Shown: one piece after another, positions 40,244-49,327 of the stretch
Layout: the number at the start of each line of letters is the position of its first letter
Position numbering within the stretch: position 1 is the stretch's first letter
Assembly (NCBI GenBank): GCA_018266915.1
Contig: JAFDZM010000068.1
Location: 1 to 64,000, forward strand
DNA: 64,000 nt
Reading direction: 5' to 3'
Source: Bacteroidota bacterium
Lineage (GTDB): Bacteria; Bacteroidota; Bacteroidia; Sphingobacteriales; Sphingobacteriaceae
Notes under the pieces: model-generated
What the model was told of the DNA's origin: nothing
Database searches by the model: none
What the model saw: the letters and a program-made list of their open reading frames with translations, nothing else
Translations under genes and position numbers: made by a program

Positions 40244-42295
40244 TTAATGCTTAACAGGATTGTAATGCTGATGGATCGAATCCGGTATGATCCAGTTTCC
40301 GGTAACGATCTGCTCATTCTTTTTCTTGAACTGGTCGAAGGCATTTTTAAGCTGGCTCGCTTTACCTTCATCCTGTATTGGATCTTCACCAAGCTCGGCA
40401 TTCAGTTTAAATAGGTTATCGCCATTCAGGTGATATTCGCCCATGATGAAATCGATCATATCTGTCTTGGTCTGCAGAAGCGGGTAATTATGAATATTTT
40501 CAAAATTGCGGTTGGTATCCAAACCTTGTCCCATCCAGCTTACCAGCGAAGGACCTTTGATCTTGTAATTATGCTGCAGGTACGACATCAAGCTTGGGCT
40601 GATATCAAAATGGGTTGATACAGACGACATCTGCGCAGTACGTTTCAGCATCGGCGAGTAAATGATCAGGGGCACATGATAACGATCTATCTTATCGCTC
40701 ATTGGTATCTCAGGCATACGGTGGTCGCCGGTGATCAGGAATATGGTGTTGTTGTAATCGGCGCGTTTGCTGTAGGCGTTGAAAAACCCGCGCAGAGCAT
40801 CATCTAAGTATAAAATACTCGCGTATTGCAATTTGTAATTGCGGCATTCGTTCTTTTTCGCTTCATCATAACCCAGTTCAGTCAGGCGTTTTTCAAATCT
40901 TGCGAGGTATTTATCTTCTTCGTTAATAGCAAACGGGCTGTGCGTTGATACAGTCAATACAACGCTCAGTTGCGGTGCGGTTGCTTTTTCATCGCGTGTA
41001 ACTAAATAATGCCTGAACAATTCTTTGTCGTTATATCCCCATGAAAAACCGTTAGGTGCAGGTAATTTGGTATAACCTGCCGGGAAAGATTTTCCGTCGT
41101 TCAACTCATCAATGGAATTTTTATTCAGGAAGGTCGACATATTGTCGAAACCGGCATCACCCCCATAGTAAAATGACGTATGGTAACCGTTATATTTTAA
41201 CAGGCTTAGCAGGGACACGTGCGAAGGCATATTATCGCCCAATGCCAGGAAACCATTTTTAGCAAATGGCAACGAACCTAATACCGAAGGCAAAACCGCA
41301 AATGTACGGCCCCCTTCGCTAAGGAAGTTTTTCCAGTAAAGGCTTTTACCTGATAAGGAATCGATAAATGGTGTAAAATTACCCAGGTAAGCGCCTTCAT
41401 TGGTAAACGCGCGGCCCAACCCTTCAACCAGGACGATAACAATATTCGGAGGGGTTGAATTGCCTTTAATAAACGGACTCAAAACATCCGGCGAAGTGTC
41501 GCTGTGTAAAAAAGGGTAATGCGTTGGATCAGTATATTTAAATGCAGCTATTTTGCTTGTTGCGCCGTTATCGTAATCATTAATGTAGCTATCGGCATAA
41601 ATGTCAAGCTCATCTTTTGAAGGGAAGAAGTGCTTATACGACTCGCTCCAGAAATGATCGGATTTATTGATAACCAAATTATTGGCGTAGTCTGATTTAA
41701 AATTTCCCGGATGGATCATGGCCTGAGCATCCGTAACAAACAAAATGAATGATAATACCGGTAAGGCAATCACCACAAACCGGTTTATTTTAAGCCTGGC
41801 TGGCAGCATCCATAATGCAGTAATGGTCCCACCGGTCACTACAATAAAACCGATGATCTGGAAAAAGTTGACACCGCCTGCTGCGCCTACAGTTTGTTTA
41901 ATATCAGCCATTGAATAGCTATACAAATCGGCGCCGAGCGGCACCATTGCTGTAGTAAAGTAGGAGGTAAGGCTAAGCTGCACCATCGCTATAAAGACTA
42001 TGAACACGCAATAAGTTATGCGTGCAAATTTTGCCGAGATGAGGTGAAGCACCACATACACTAGGAAAAAGTAGATCAAGCCCTTAAACCAGAATACCAG
42101 GTCGTTCAGAAAGGACCAGCCTAATACTGAAGCCACATTTCTTGGCAGCTCGTGAGCGATGCCGTTATAAATGACCTCAAAAATACTGAGGATAAAAATG
42201 ATCATCAGCCATATGACAGATAGCTGTGCAAAGGACAAAGCCGCAGGCACGATCATCTTCGACAGTTTTTCCTTTTTAATTTTCTTAGTTTCCAT
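40244..42295 (-). CDS. LtaS-like sulfatase-fold membrane phosphotransferase
   Basis: This 683-aa protein has about five N-terminal membrane spans (20-185) and an extracytoplasmic alkaline-phosphatase/sulfatase-fold domain (about 284-620). Glu291 (VLVEGLGR) and Thr331 (GGRTFAVLPS) match the metal ligand and threonine nucleophile of LtaS. Later ligands are in STHSPF and TGDHRMPEIP. LtaS-type enzymes transfer phosphoglycerol from phosphatidylglycerol; MdoB/OpgB and EptA relatives decorate glycans or lipid A. The Thr nucleophile favours phosphoglycerol or phosphoethanolamine transfer over sulfate hydrolysis. It starts 10 bp after the GT2 gene, so it may decorate that polysaccharide. Confidence 0.85.
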   Translation of the reverse strand: METKKIKKEKLSKMIVPAALSFAQLSVIWLMIIFILSIFEVIYNGIAHELPRNVASVLGWSFLNDLVFWFKGLIYFFLVYVVLHLISAKFARITYCVFIVFIAMVQLSLTSYFTTAMVPLGADLYSYSMADIKQTVGAAGGVNFFQIIGFIVVTGGTITALWMLPARLKINRFVVIALPVLSFILFVTDAQAMIHPGNFKSDYANNLVINKSDHFWSESYKHFFPSKDELDIYADSYINDYDNGATSKIAAFKYTDPTHYPFLHSDTSPDVLSPFIKGNSTPPNIVIVLVEGLGRAFTNEGAYLGNFTPFIDSLSGKSLYWKNFLSEGGRTFAVLPSVLGSLPFAKNGFLALGDNMPSHVSLLSLLKYNGYHTSFYYGGDAGFDNMSTFLNKNSIDELNDGKSFPAGYTKLPAPNGFSWGYNDKELFRHYLVTRDEKATAPQLSVVLTVSTHSPFAINEEDKYLARFEKRLTELGYDEAKKNECRNYKLQYASILYLDDALRGFFNAYSKRADYNNTIFLITGDHRMPEIPMSDKIDRYHVPLIIYSPMLKRTAQMSSVSTHFDISPSLMSYLQHNYKIKGPSLVSWMGQGLDTNRNFENIHNYPLLQTKTDMIDFIMGEYHLNGDNLFKLNAELGEDPIQDEGKASQLKNAFDQFKKKNEQIVTGNWIIPDSIHQHYNPVKH

Positions 42296-42305
42296 TACTT
42301 AAATT

Positions 42306-43733
42306 CTATGACGCTTTTTTCGCTGTAGCCAAACCCGTTCTTGTCATTTCGCCCCAGGAATTTTGTTTTCTTATTAAAGCTATGTTACCCCGTATTGCCG
42401 ACCACACCACAAACGGATGGAACACAAAAGGTTCCAGCATGGCAACACCTACAAGGCCTAGTATATCTTTCCGGCCCCGGTATTGATTATAAGTAAGTAC
42501 CTCCATCAGGATGGCAAAAATCGAGTAAAGTATCCCCAGGCATAATACACCTACCAGGATCAATACAGCCGACCAGTTGACTGCATAGGTAAAGCAGTAT
42601 ACAATCATCCCGATGGTACCAAAGAATTCAATGATCGGTGCCAGGAATTCGAAAAATAACCAGTAAGGGTAGCTCAACATACCCAGGATGCCATAACGTG
42701 GATTAAAAAACATCACTTTATGCGTGCGCAGGGTTTCTATGGTTCCGCGGGTCCAGCGGTTGCGCTGGCGGCCTAATATTTTGAATGTAGTTGGCGCTTC
42801 GGTCCAGCATAAAGGGTCAGGAATAAATGCCACTTTATATGGTTCATCCAGCTCTTCCATATAACGGCGCATACGCACCACCAGTTCCATATCTTCACCA
42901 ACGGTCTTGGTGCTGTAACCGCCGCAATTGATCACAATTTCGCGGTCGAATGCACCAAAAGCCCCTGAGATAAGTAAAAGCCCGTTCAACTTGGTCCAGG
43001 CCATACGGCTTAGTAAGAATGCACGGATATATTCAAGTGTTTGTATCCTTGGCAGGAACTGTTTTGGCAAGTGTACCTTGACCAGCCGGCCGCCTTCAAT
43101 TTCGCAGCCGTTAGCAATACGTACTACGCCACCTGCAGCAATTACGCGCTGGTTAGTGCTTTCAAGGAAAGGCTTAGCCAGTTTTAAAAGAGAATCCTGC
43201 TCAAGTACGCAGTCTACATCAATACAAACGAAATAGTCATTTTTGGCAATGTTTACACCAACGTTTAATGCATCAGCTTTACCGCCGTTTTCCTTGTCTA
43301 CTACGATCAATTTACGATATACCGGATTATAACTTTTGTAAACACCCCTGACCGGCTTGGTTTTTATTTGCTGGTTAACAAAGAAATCAACTTTATACAG
43401 ATCATAAGCCCCGATCAGCTTTTCCAGTGAATCATCTTTACTGCCGTCGTTAATGATAATAACCTCGAGATTATTATAGTGTATCGAGAGTAAGGAACGT
43501 ACATTTTCAATAATATTAGCCCCCTCGTTATAAGCAGGTGCCAATATGCTCATGCTTGGCGTTTCGGTTGACGAGGCCAGCATGCGGTAATCTGTAAAGC
43601 TGTTTTTACGTAGGTAAGAACGTGTTTCGCTGATAGAGAACGCGCCTATTAAAACATAGCATATCAAAAGTATAATGGAATACAGCAGAATGCCATAAGT
43701 GAAAAAGTGCAGTATAAATGTTTGCCAACTCAT
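42306..43733 (-). CDS. Processive family-2 glycosyltransferase (PgaC/BcsA-like)
   Basis: This 475-aa inner-membrane synthase has membrane spans at about 8-30 and several at about 350-445, with a cytosolic GT-A domain between. Catalytic features are Asp96 (INDGS), DVD at 172-174, GED at 279-281 and QRNRW at 323-327; the last is the Q-x-x-R-W motif of processive synthases. PgaC, hyaluronan synthase and BcsA share these. The sugar (GlcNAc, glucose or other) cannot be read. It lacks a PilZ domain, so control may come through the adjacent HEAT protein and CheY-like regulator. It overlaps the HEAT gene by 4 bp. Confidence 0.92.
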   Translation of the reverse strand: MSWQTFILHFFTYGILLYSIILLICYVLIGAFSISETRSYLRKNSFTDYRMLASSTETPSMSILAPAYNEGANIIENVRSLLSIHYNNLEVIIINDGSKDDSLEKLIGAYDLYKVDFFVNQQIKTKPVRGVYKSYNPVYRKLIVVDKENGGKADALNVGVNIAKNDYFVCIDVDCVLEQDSLLKLAKPFLESTNQRVIAAGGVVRIANGCEIEGGRLVKVHLPKQFLPRIQTLEYIRAFLLSRMAWTKLNGLLLISGAFGAFDREIVINCGGYSTKTVGEDMELVVRMRRYMEELDEPYKVAFIPDPLCWTEAPTTFKILGRQRNRWTRGTIETLRTHKVMFFNPRYGILGMLSYPYWLFFEFLAPIIEFFGTIGMIVYCFTYAVNWSAVLILVGVLCLGILYSIFAILMEVLTYNQYRGRKDILGLVGVAMLEPFVFHPFVVWSAIRGNIALIRKQNSWGEMTRTGLATAKKAS

Positions 43734-44830
43734 GCCGCTACCTCTCCTTTAATATGCATCACTATTTCGTTAATAGATTGATTTTGTTCTCTTGAATATT
43801 TTTCGAGGGATATCATCCCGTCCTTATTGCTTTGTACCAGGGCCCTAGCAGCACGGACCTTTATTTCATCATTTTCGTGAGTTAGCAGGTCGAGCAGAAA
43901 CTCCACGTCTTTTTCTGTCCCTACGGTTGCCATTACTTTGATCATGGCCAACTGGTTTTTTAGGGTTTCATTCAGAAACCTCGATATAAAATTGTCAGAA
44001 GTTTCATCGGTATAGATCTCATTAAGGCAATGAATAGCCTCATATCTTACCGCCGGGTCTTCGTGATCGAGGCAGGATACAATCTCATAATATAAGTCAA
44101 ATCGCTGATAAATGCGCGCCAGCTTTAAGGTGAATATGATAACACTGCTGTTGGTTGTAGTAAACCACGAGGTCATATCAACATTTGCTGGCGGAAGCTG
44201 AGATAATTGTTGCAGTAATTTTATTTGATGCCAGTTTGAAATAGGAGAATAAAGCGTTTCCAAAAAATTAAGGCCCTCAAAACCATTAAATTGTATCAAT
44301 GCGGATTGGGCTTCCATGCGTACCAGGCTGTTCTTGTCATCTGCGTAAGCGGATATCTGCTCCACATATTCGTGCATGTCCATTACGGTAAGCTCTTGTA
44401 TGGCTTTCGCTTTGATATGCCATTTACTGCTTAATAAATTATCGAAAGCATATTTGTCGAGGCCAAGTTGCACATAAAGGTGTTTTAGGTTGTCGGCTGA
44501 TGTGCCCGTAATACTTCTCTTAGCCGACATGATCTCGTTTACCAGCAGTTTTCTGAAATGCTTGTTTTTCATTAGCTTTTCAGCACGTGCTGTAACGGGG
44601 ATCATTTTATCTCCTTCAAATTCCTCGTCGTCGTAGAAAACGGCTTTACGTATCAACAAATCGGATATCAGGCTCCACTTATCAAAATTTTTATCATAAA
44701 GATTTTTAAAGTACAGGTACGATAACATGAAAACTAAAAATCCCAGGATCAATAAAATAATACTGGCAAGGATAACGTTTTGAATATGCCAGAGGTGGGA
44801 TACTGAAAGTAAATGAGCTGCGCTAACCAA
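43730..44830 (-). CDS. Membrane-anchored HEAT-repeat protein
   Basis: This 366-aa protein has one N-terminal span (about 18-42, VILASIILLILGFLVFMLSYLYF) and a cytoplasmic alpha-solenoid of HEAT-like repeats (about 140-360). Examples are YADDKNSLVRMEAQSALIQF, LDHEDPAVRYEAIHCLNEI and LTHENDEIKVRAARALVQS. HEAT solenoids bind other proteins; the gene overlaps the GT2 start by 4 bp (ATGA), which indicates tight coupling. It probably scaffolds or regulates the synthase. It lies 24 bp after the CheY-like regulator gene. No enzymatic motif is seen. Confidence 0.85.
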   Translation of the reverse strand: MVSAAHLLSVSHLWHIQNVILASIILLILGFLVFMLSYLYFKNLYDKNFDKWSLISDLLIRKAVFYDDEEFEGDKMIPVTARAEKLMKNKHFRKLLVNEIMSAKRSITGTSADNLKHLYVQLGLDKYAFDNLLSSKWHIKAKAIQELTVMDMHEYVEQISAYADDKNSLVRMEAQSALIQFNGFEGLNFLETLYSPISNWHQIKLLQQLSQLPPANVDMTSWFTTTNSSVIIFTLKLARIYQRFDLYYEIVSCLDHEDPAVRYEAIHCLNEIYTDETSDNFISRFLNETLKNQLAMIKVMATVGTEKDVEFLLDLLTHENDEIKVRAARALVQSNKDGMISLEKYSREQNQSINEIVMHIKGEVAA

Positions 44831-44854
44831 GTTATTGATATAAACGGGGTGAAT

Positions 44855-45223
44855 TTATTTTACTACAGGAGTTTCAAACCTGCGTACGCGTACGGATAGT
44901 TCGTTTGGACTAAATGGCTTTGTCATATAGTCATCGGCGCCAAGCTGAAATGCCTCAAGAACCACGTTTTCCTGGCCCATTCCCGAAAGGATGATCACCG
45001 GTGTGCCGGTTGGGTAACGTTTTTTTACAGCACTCACTACTTCAAGGCCTGATAAATAGGGCATCATGATATCAGTAATGACCAAATCGGGTTGAAAATC
45101 GTCCAGTTTTTGCACCGCTGCACGACCATCATTTGTTATCACCACATCATGCCCGTCTTTTTTCAAACGGAACTCAAGCATTTTAATCATCAATTGATCA
45201 TCTTCAGCTACCAGGATTTTCAT
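44855..45223 (-). CDS. Single-domain CheY-like response regulator
   Basis: This 122-aa receiver has no output domain. Acidic residues D8/D9 (VAEDDQ), phosphoacceptor Asp51 (DLVITDIMMP), Ser80 (IILSGMG) and Lys102 (MTKPF) are all present. It is the first gene of the HEAT-GT2-LtaS-like operon and probably controls the machinery by protein contact, perhaps through the HEAT protein. A candidate phosphodonor is the PAS protein gene just upstream (45418-46047), but that protein lacks an ATPase domain. Confidence 0.92.
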   Translation of the reverse strand: MKILVAEDDQLMIKMLEFRLKKDGHDVVITNDGRAAVQKLDDFQPDLVITDIMMPYLSGLEVVSAVKKRYPTGTPVIILSGMGQENVVLEAFQLGADDYMTKPFSPNELSVRVRRFETPVVK

Positions 45224-45417
45224 GTTTTAAAAATTTTAAACGGTTAATAAACTGTTAAAGAATTGTAATTACCTCTGATAAAGGCGTTATCGTACTTATA
45301 CGCAGGGGGATAAATATTGGTTATGGGATAGCGATCTTTTTATGATAAAAAGAAAAGTTTAGCTAAGAGAAGAAGGGAAATGATAATGAAGATGTTAGAT
45401 AACGATAGTTGGGGACA

Positions 45418-46047
45418 TTAATCCACCCGCGCGGCATCATTTATCTGATGGATCACCTCGTCCAGCTTCATGATCGCATCCTTGAGGTAAGATAAGATTT
45501 GCCGGTTATGCTCACTTGTAATTCCATGTTCTTCTACCATGTCCACGAGTCCGATGATACTGGCGACCGGGCTCCTGAGCAGGTGAGAGTTTTTATAGGA
45601 AACGACCTTTAACTGATCAACTTTTGCTTTAAGCTCATCCTGGAGTTCAATGAGTTGGGTAACGTCTTCAACTTCCCTGATGATGCTACAGATATGATTG
45701 ACTGGGTCTTTTTCATAGATCATCTGGCGCGAATACACCCATATATAGTCACCGTTGTGCTTAAGCAGGCGCACAGTCATCTCCACTACTTGTCCGTCTT
45801 TAGCATGCAAAAGTTTATCAATAGTATCCTGTACTGTTTTGAGATCGCCGGGATAAAGGATATTTTTATAGAAATCGTCGCTTAGGCTCTGATATTCTTC
45901 CGGAGTATAACCCAGCAGCTGTTGAACCACGCCACTCGAAAAAAGCAATTTGTGGTTAAATATATCATAAGTTTGAAACTCAACATGTGTTACCTCGAAA
46001 AGTGAATGTAAAAATTTGGCCCCGGGTCTCATTGTATAAATATACAA
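45418..46047 (-). CDS. PAS protein with histidine-phosphoacceptor helix but no ATPase domain
   Basis: This 209-aa protein has a PAS fold (about 20-125, with GYTPEEYQSLSDDFYKNILYP and IWVYSRQMIYEK) and a coiled segment. A HisKA-like helix pair then follows (about 145-205) with His155 in YKNSHLLRSPVASIIGL, and the protein ends in a normal stop. No HATPase_c domain follows; the next gene is 195 bp away and is a receiver. It may act as a phosphotransfer or sensory partner, or it may be a degraded kinase. The codons look intact and no frameshift is visible. Confidence 0.82.
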   Translation of the reverse strand: MYIYTMRPGAKFLHSLFEVTHVEFQTYDIFNHKLLFSSGVVQQLLGYTPEEYQSLSDDFYKNILYPGDLKTVQDTIDKLLHAKDGQVVEMTVRLLKHNGDYIWVYSRQMIYEKDPVNHICSIIREVEDVTQLIELQDELKAKVDQLKVVSYKNSHLLRSPVASIIGLVDMVEEHGITSEHNRQILSYLKDAIMKLDEVIHQINDAARVD

Positions 46048-46103
46048 GGAAATTAATGGGAGTTATAATGAGATTCATCCCGATATAATTTAAATATAAA
46101 TGC

Positions 46104-47120
46104 TCATTTAATAACAGTTGTCAACACCCTCTCGTAAAGTTTGACGTACTCACTCACCATCTTTTCCTGCGAAAATTGCTCCACGCTCCAATCCCGGCAT
46201 TCCTGGCGATTGATCCTGCCGACATCTGAAACCGCCTCAACCGCCTGGTCAATAGTACCCACCAAAAAACCCGTCTTGTCATGAATAATCAACTCACTCA
46301 TCGATCCCCTATTAAAGGCTATGACCGGCGTACCGCAAAGCATAGCTTCGGCAACACTCAGGCCGAATGGCTCGTCAAAATTAATAGGATGCAACAACGC
46401 GAGGGCATTTGTCATCAGCTCATTCCTTTTTTCAGGACCGGCTTCGCCAACGTAAATTATCTGATCGTTTAAAAAGGGTTTTACTTTTTGATCAAAATAG
46501 TCGCTATCCTGTATTATTCCGGCAATGAGCAGTTTCTTTTTTGATTTGACAGCAATTTCAATAGCCTCGGCAGTGCCTTTGTCATGATGGATACGACCAA
46601 AATAAAGCACGTAATCTTCTGAAGTACTTTGAAATTCAAAATCACTTACCCGGATGCCATTATAAATAGTGGCTGAGTAAGTAAGAAGGGGACTCCTGTC
46701 CGAATTACTGATAGAAACGTAATGCGAGGTGTTGTTATATTTTTGATAAACAGGAATAATCTTAGGCGATGAAAAACCATGAATAGTGGTTACCATCGGT
46801 GTTTTTATCAAGCCGGAATAAGTGAGCGGCAAGAAGTCGAAGTGATTGTGTATGATATCAAAATCAGCTGTTTTTTCCATCAGGTTGCTGATATGGAGGC
46901 ATTCAACTACTTTGGCATCTTGTGAGCGGTCTTCTTCATACCCTTGCTTGATTACCGAATCGAGTTTACCGGAGGTTATAGAATCACCTGTGGCAAACAG
47001 GGTTACGTCTAATCCTTTAGCTACCAGTCCTTCGGTAATATTACTGGCCACCTGCTCCCATGGGCCATAGCGCCTGGGGGGTGTACGCCAGGCTACAGGA
47101 GCCAGTACGGCAATTCTCAT
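46104..47120 (-). CDS. Family-4 glycosyltransferase
   Basis: This 338-aa cytoplasmic GT-B enzyme has the N-terminal domain MRIAVLAPVAWRTPPRRYGP with IIHNHFDFLPL, and a C-terminal nucleotide-sugar domain (about 165-330). The latter has YFGRIHHDKGTAEAIEIA and the E-x7-E motif region EPFGLSVAEAMLCGTPVIAF. It probably transfers a sugar from an NDP-sugar to a glycan or small acceptor; the acceptor is unknown. The gene has no clear operon partner (64 bp to the LytTR gene, 56 bp to the PAS gene, all on the minus strand). Confidence 0.9.
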   Translation of the reverse strand: MRIAVLAPVAWRTPPRRYGPWEQVASNITEGLVAKGLDVTLFATGDSITSGKLDSVIKQGYEEDRSQDAKVVECLHISNLMEKTADFDIIHNHFDFLPLTYSGLIKTPMVTTIHGFSSPKIIPVYQKYNNTSHYVSISNSDRSPLLTYSATIYNGIRVSDFEFQSTSEDYVLYFGRIHHDKGTAEAIEIAVKSKKKLLIAGIIQDSDYFDQKVKPFLNDQIIYVGEAGPEKRNELMTNALALLHPINFDEPFGLSVAEAMLCGTPVIAFNRGSMSELIIHDKTGFLVGTIDQAVEAVSDVGRINRQECRDWSVEQFSQEKMVSEYVKLYERVLTTVIK

Positions 47121-47184
47121 TTGAAAATCCTTTCTGCTTTAAACATCATTTGATAGAGCAAACGCGGGAAAGGGGAATTAGGTT

Positions 47185-47883
47185 TTATGCAATCCCAAGT
47201 CTGCTTTTCAATCCTTCGCGGTAGGTGCTGCCGATAGGTATTTTTGCCTGCCCGATAATCAGTTGATGGGCTTCGATCATCGTGATATGCCGGATGGCCA
47301 CCACATAGGATTTATGCACCCTTATAAAATCTGCTGCGGGCACCAGGTCGAAGATATCGCCCATATTTTCGCGTACGAGAATGTTTTTATCCTTTAGGCA
47401 TATGGTGATATAATTGCCGTCTTTCTCAAGATAAAGGATGTCACTCAATTTTACCTGGTACGTTTGCGGGCCGCTTTTCACAAATATCGATGCATCGTCA
47501 TCACCTTTTGCGGTTGATCCATTTTTCAGAGTTTTCAAACTCAGAACTTTGTTTATTGCAGCCAGGAAACGTTCGAAAGTGATGGGCTTCAGCAGGTAGT
47601 CAATAGCATTCAGGTCATAGCTCTCTACTGCGTAATTGCTATAAGCGGTGGTAAATATCACCATGGGTTTGGTGGCTAAAGTGCGCAGCAATTGTATTCC
47701 GTTGACGTCGGGCATGTTGATATCCAGGAACACCAGGTCGATGTGTTCCCGGTTCAGGTATTCAATGGCTTTTATTGGTTCGCGAAAGCTAGCTTTAAGA
47801 TCAATCAGCCCACTCTTTTGGCAATAGCGTTCAATCACCTCAAGCGCCATCGGCTCATCATCTATTGCGATACAACTGATCAT
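47185..47883 (-). CDS. LytTR-type response regulator
   Basis: This 232-aa regulator has a receiver domain with Asp54 (LVFLDINMPDVNG) and a C-terminal LytTR DNA-binding domain (about 135-230, LSDILYLEKDGNYITICL and FIRVHKSYVVAIRHI). It overlaps the sensor kinase gene by 4 bp (ATGA), so the pair is translated together. LytTR proteins bind paired short direct repeats; candidate repeats lie at 49149-49201 in the divergent promoter region, next to the GLPGLI genes. Confidence 0.95.
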   Translation of the reverse strand: MISCIAIDDEPMALEVIERYCQKSGLIDLKASFREPIKAIEYLNREHIDLVFLDINMPDVNGIQLLRTLATKPMVIFTTAYSNYAVESYDLNAIDYLLKPITFERFLAAINKVLSLKTLKNGSTAKGDDDASIFVKSGPQTYQVKLSDILYLEKDGNYITICLKDKNILVRENMGDIFDLVPAADFIRVHKSYVVAIRHITMIEAHQLIIGQAKIPIGSTYREGLKSRLGIA

Positions 47884-49133
47884 TGAAGGTTTATATTGAG
47901 CTCTACTTTATACTGATTATCGGCCTTTACTATTTGAAGCTGATGTTTGCCCGGATACAACAACTCTAACCGGCGTTTTACATTATCTAATCCCACGCCG
48001 CTGCTATCACCATTCATTTTCTGCACGTGGCTGTGATCAGCATTGGTACAAGTAAAAATCAGTTCATTATTATTTACCGACAGCAAGATAACGATATTAG
48101 AACTCCGACCAATGGTTATACCGTGCTTGAATGCATTTTCTACAAAGGGGATGAACAACATCGGCGCTATAAAAATACCATCTGTTTCGGATGGGTAATC
48201 GAATTTAACAATCGCTTCCTTATCTGCATAGCGCAGCTTATTGAGCAAAATGCAATCTTGCAGGTATTCTATTTCCTTTTTCAGCGGCACTTTTTCCTCG
48301 TTGCTTTCATAGATCATGTAGCGCATCATTCCCGAAAGCTTAGAGATGCCGTCCGCCAGATCGTCGTTGCCCTTTTTCTGCGCCATCGAGAACAGGTTGT
48401 TCAGTGTATTGAACAGGAAGTGCGGGTTTACCTGTGCCTTTAGGAATTTTACCTCGGTATCCAATTGCACCGCCGCGAGTTCTGAACGCATTTTTTCTAC
48501 CCTTGACCATTCCTTTAAAAAGAAATAGGCGATAGAAAGGCCGAATACGATAATGAAAATAAACAATAACGTATTTGAAAACCCATCTTCCTGAAATATA
48601 AAAGCTTTCGATTGCTGACGCGCGATTTCGCTTTTAACAAAAATGTCGGGAACAGGCCGCCCTTTCAACACCCGCACCCGGTCAACGTTAGTATCTCTTA
48701 CAAACGGCCTCTTCTGCGGTGATGGCAATATTCTGATATTAATACTGTCCCGCCCCGTACTTGGTGGTGGCATCATCAAGGCATCTTGCCTTTTCTGAGG
48801 CGGTAATAAGGTATCTACATAGCTATCCGCTATAAAGATAAAGCTAAACCAGGCGATAGGCAGCACCACTCTGACCAATATATTCTTATACTTAAGCGCC
48901 TTTTTAAAAAGCCAAAAGATATTGCCATAAAATAATACGATCATGAAACCAAGCGTAAGAAACAGATGCGGAGACATAGGGTGCCGTATATCCTCTTCCA
49001 GGATGGTGCCGTTATTGTTGATACGCATTTTGATATGCGGTTGCGTAAATGACAAAATGGTATAAAAAACACCCACCCAAAACGCTATGTGAAGCACAAT
49101 CTCTATCCAGTCTTTCTTCTTGATCTTAAGCAT
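47880..49133 (-). CDS. LytS-type membrane sensor histidine kinase
   Basis: This 417-aa kinase has about four membrane spans: two near 10-28 and 55-78, one near 88-105, and one near 186-206. An extracytoplasmic loop of about 75 aa lies before the last span. The His_kinase domain has the phosphoacceptor His238 in AQVNPHFLFNTLNNLF, and the ATPase part has VPFVENAFKHG and GVGLDNVKRRLELLY. The signal is unknown. Partner regulator: 47185-47883. It is divergent from the GLPGLI/TonB-receptor genes, which may be its targets. Confidence 0.94.
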   Translation of the reverse strand: MLKIKKKDWIEIVLHIAFWVGVFYTILSFTQPHIKMRINNNGTILEEDIRHPMSPHLFLTLGFMIVLFYGNIFWLFKKALKYKNILVRVVLPIAWFSFIFIADSYVDTLLPPQKRQDALMMPPPSTGRDSINIRILPSPQKRPFVRDTNVDRVRVLKGRPVPDIFVKSEIARQQSKAFIFQEDGFSNTLLFIFIIVFGLSIAYFFLKEWSRVEKMRSELAAVQLDTEVKFLKAQVNPHFLFNTLNNLFSMAQKKGNDDLADGISKLSGMMRYMIYESNEEKVPLKKEIEYLQDCILLNKLRYADKEAIVKFDYPSETDGIFIAPMLFIPFVENAFKHGITIGRSSNIVILLSVNNNELIFTCTNADHSHVQKMNGDSSGVGLDNVKRRLELLYPGKHQLQIVKADNQYKVELNINLQ

Positions 49134-49148
49134 ATAAACAAAGGTAAA

Positions 49149-49201
49149 ATACTGGTAAGGTCATCAAAAATTAATGTGACTAACCTGGTCAATACTGGTA
49201 T
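49149..49201. promoter_or_regulatory. Candidate LytTR-type direct repeats in divergent promoter
   Basis: ATACTGGTA occurs at 49149 and 49192, and ACCTGGTCA at about 49183, so CTGGT words appear three times within 53 bp, between the divergent lytS-like and GLPGLI genes. LytTR regulators bind direct repeats in this kind of position. The exact consensus was not tested. Confidence 0.35.
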
Positions 49202-49327
49202 AAACTGTCAATTTTTGAAATCCCAAATAACAAATATCACTGTTTCGCAGATGTTAAAATGGTGTTCATACCAAAGTTTTTAGGGATTGAAGCACAAAAA
49301 ATAGTATTGCTTAAAATTATTACGGTT

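Noticed and set aside
45224-45417. Possible remnant of a HATPase domain after the PAS protein
   Set aside because: The 194-bp gap is too short and shows no N-box or G-box codons in any frame; the PAS gene ends in a normal stop.
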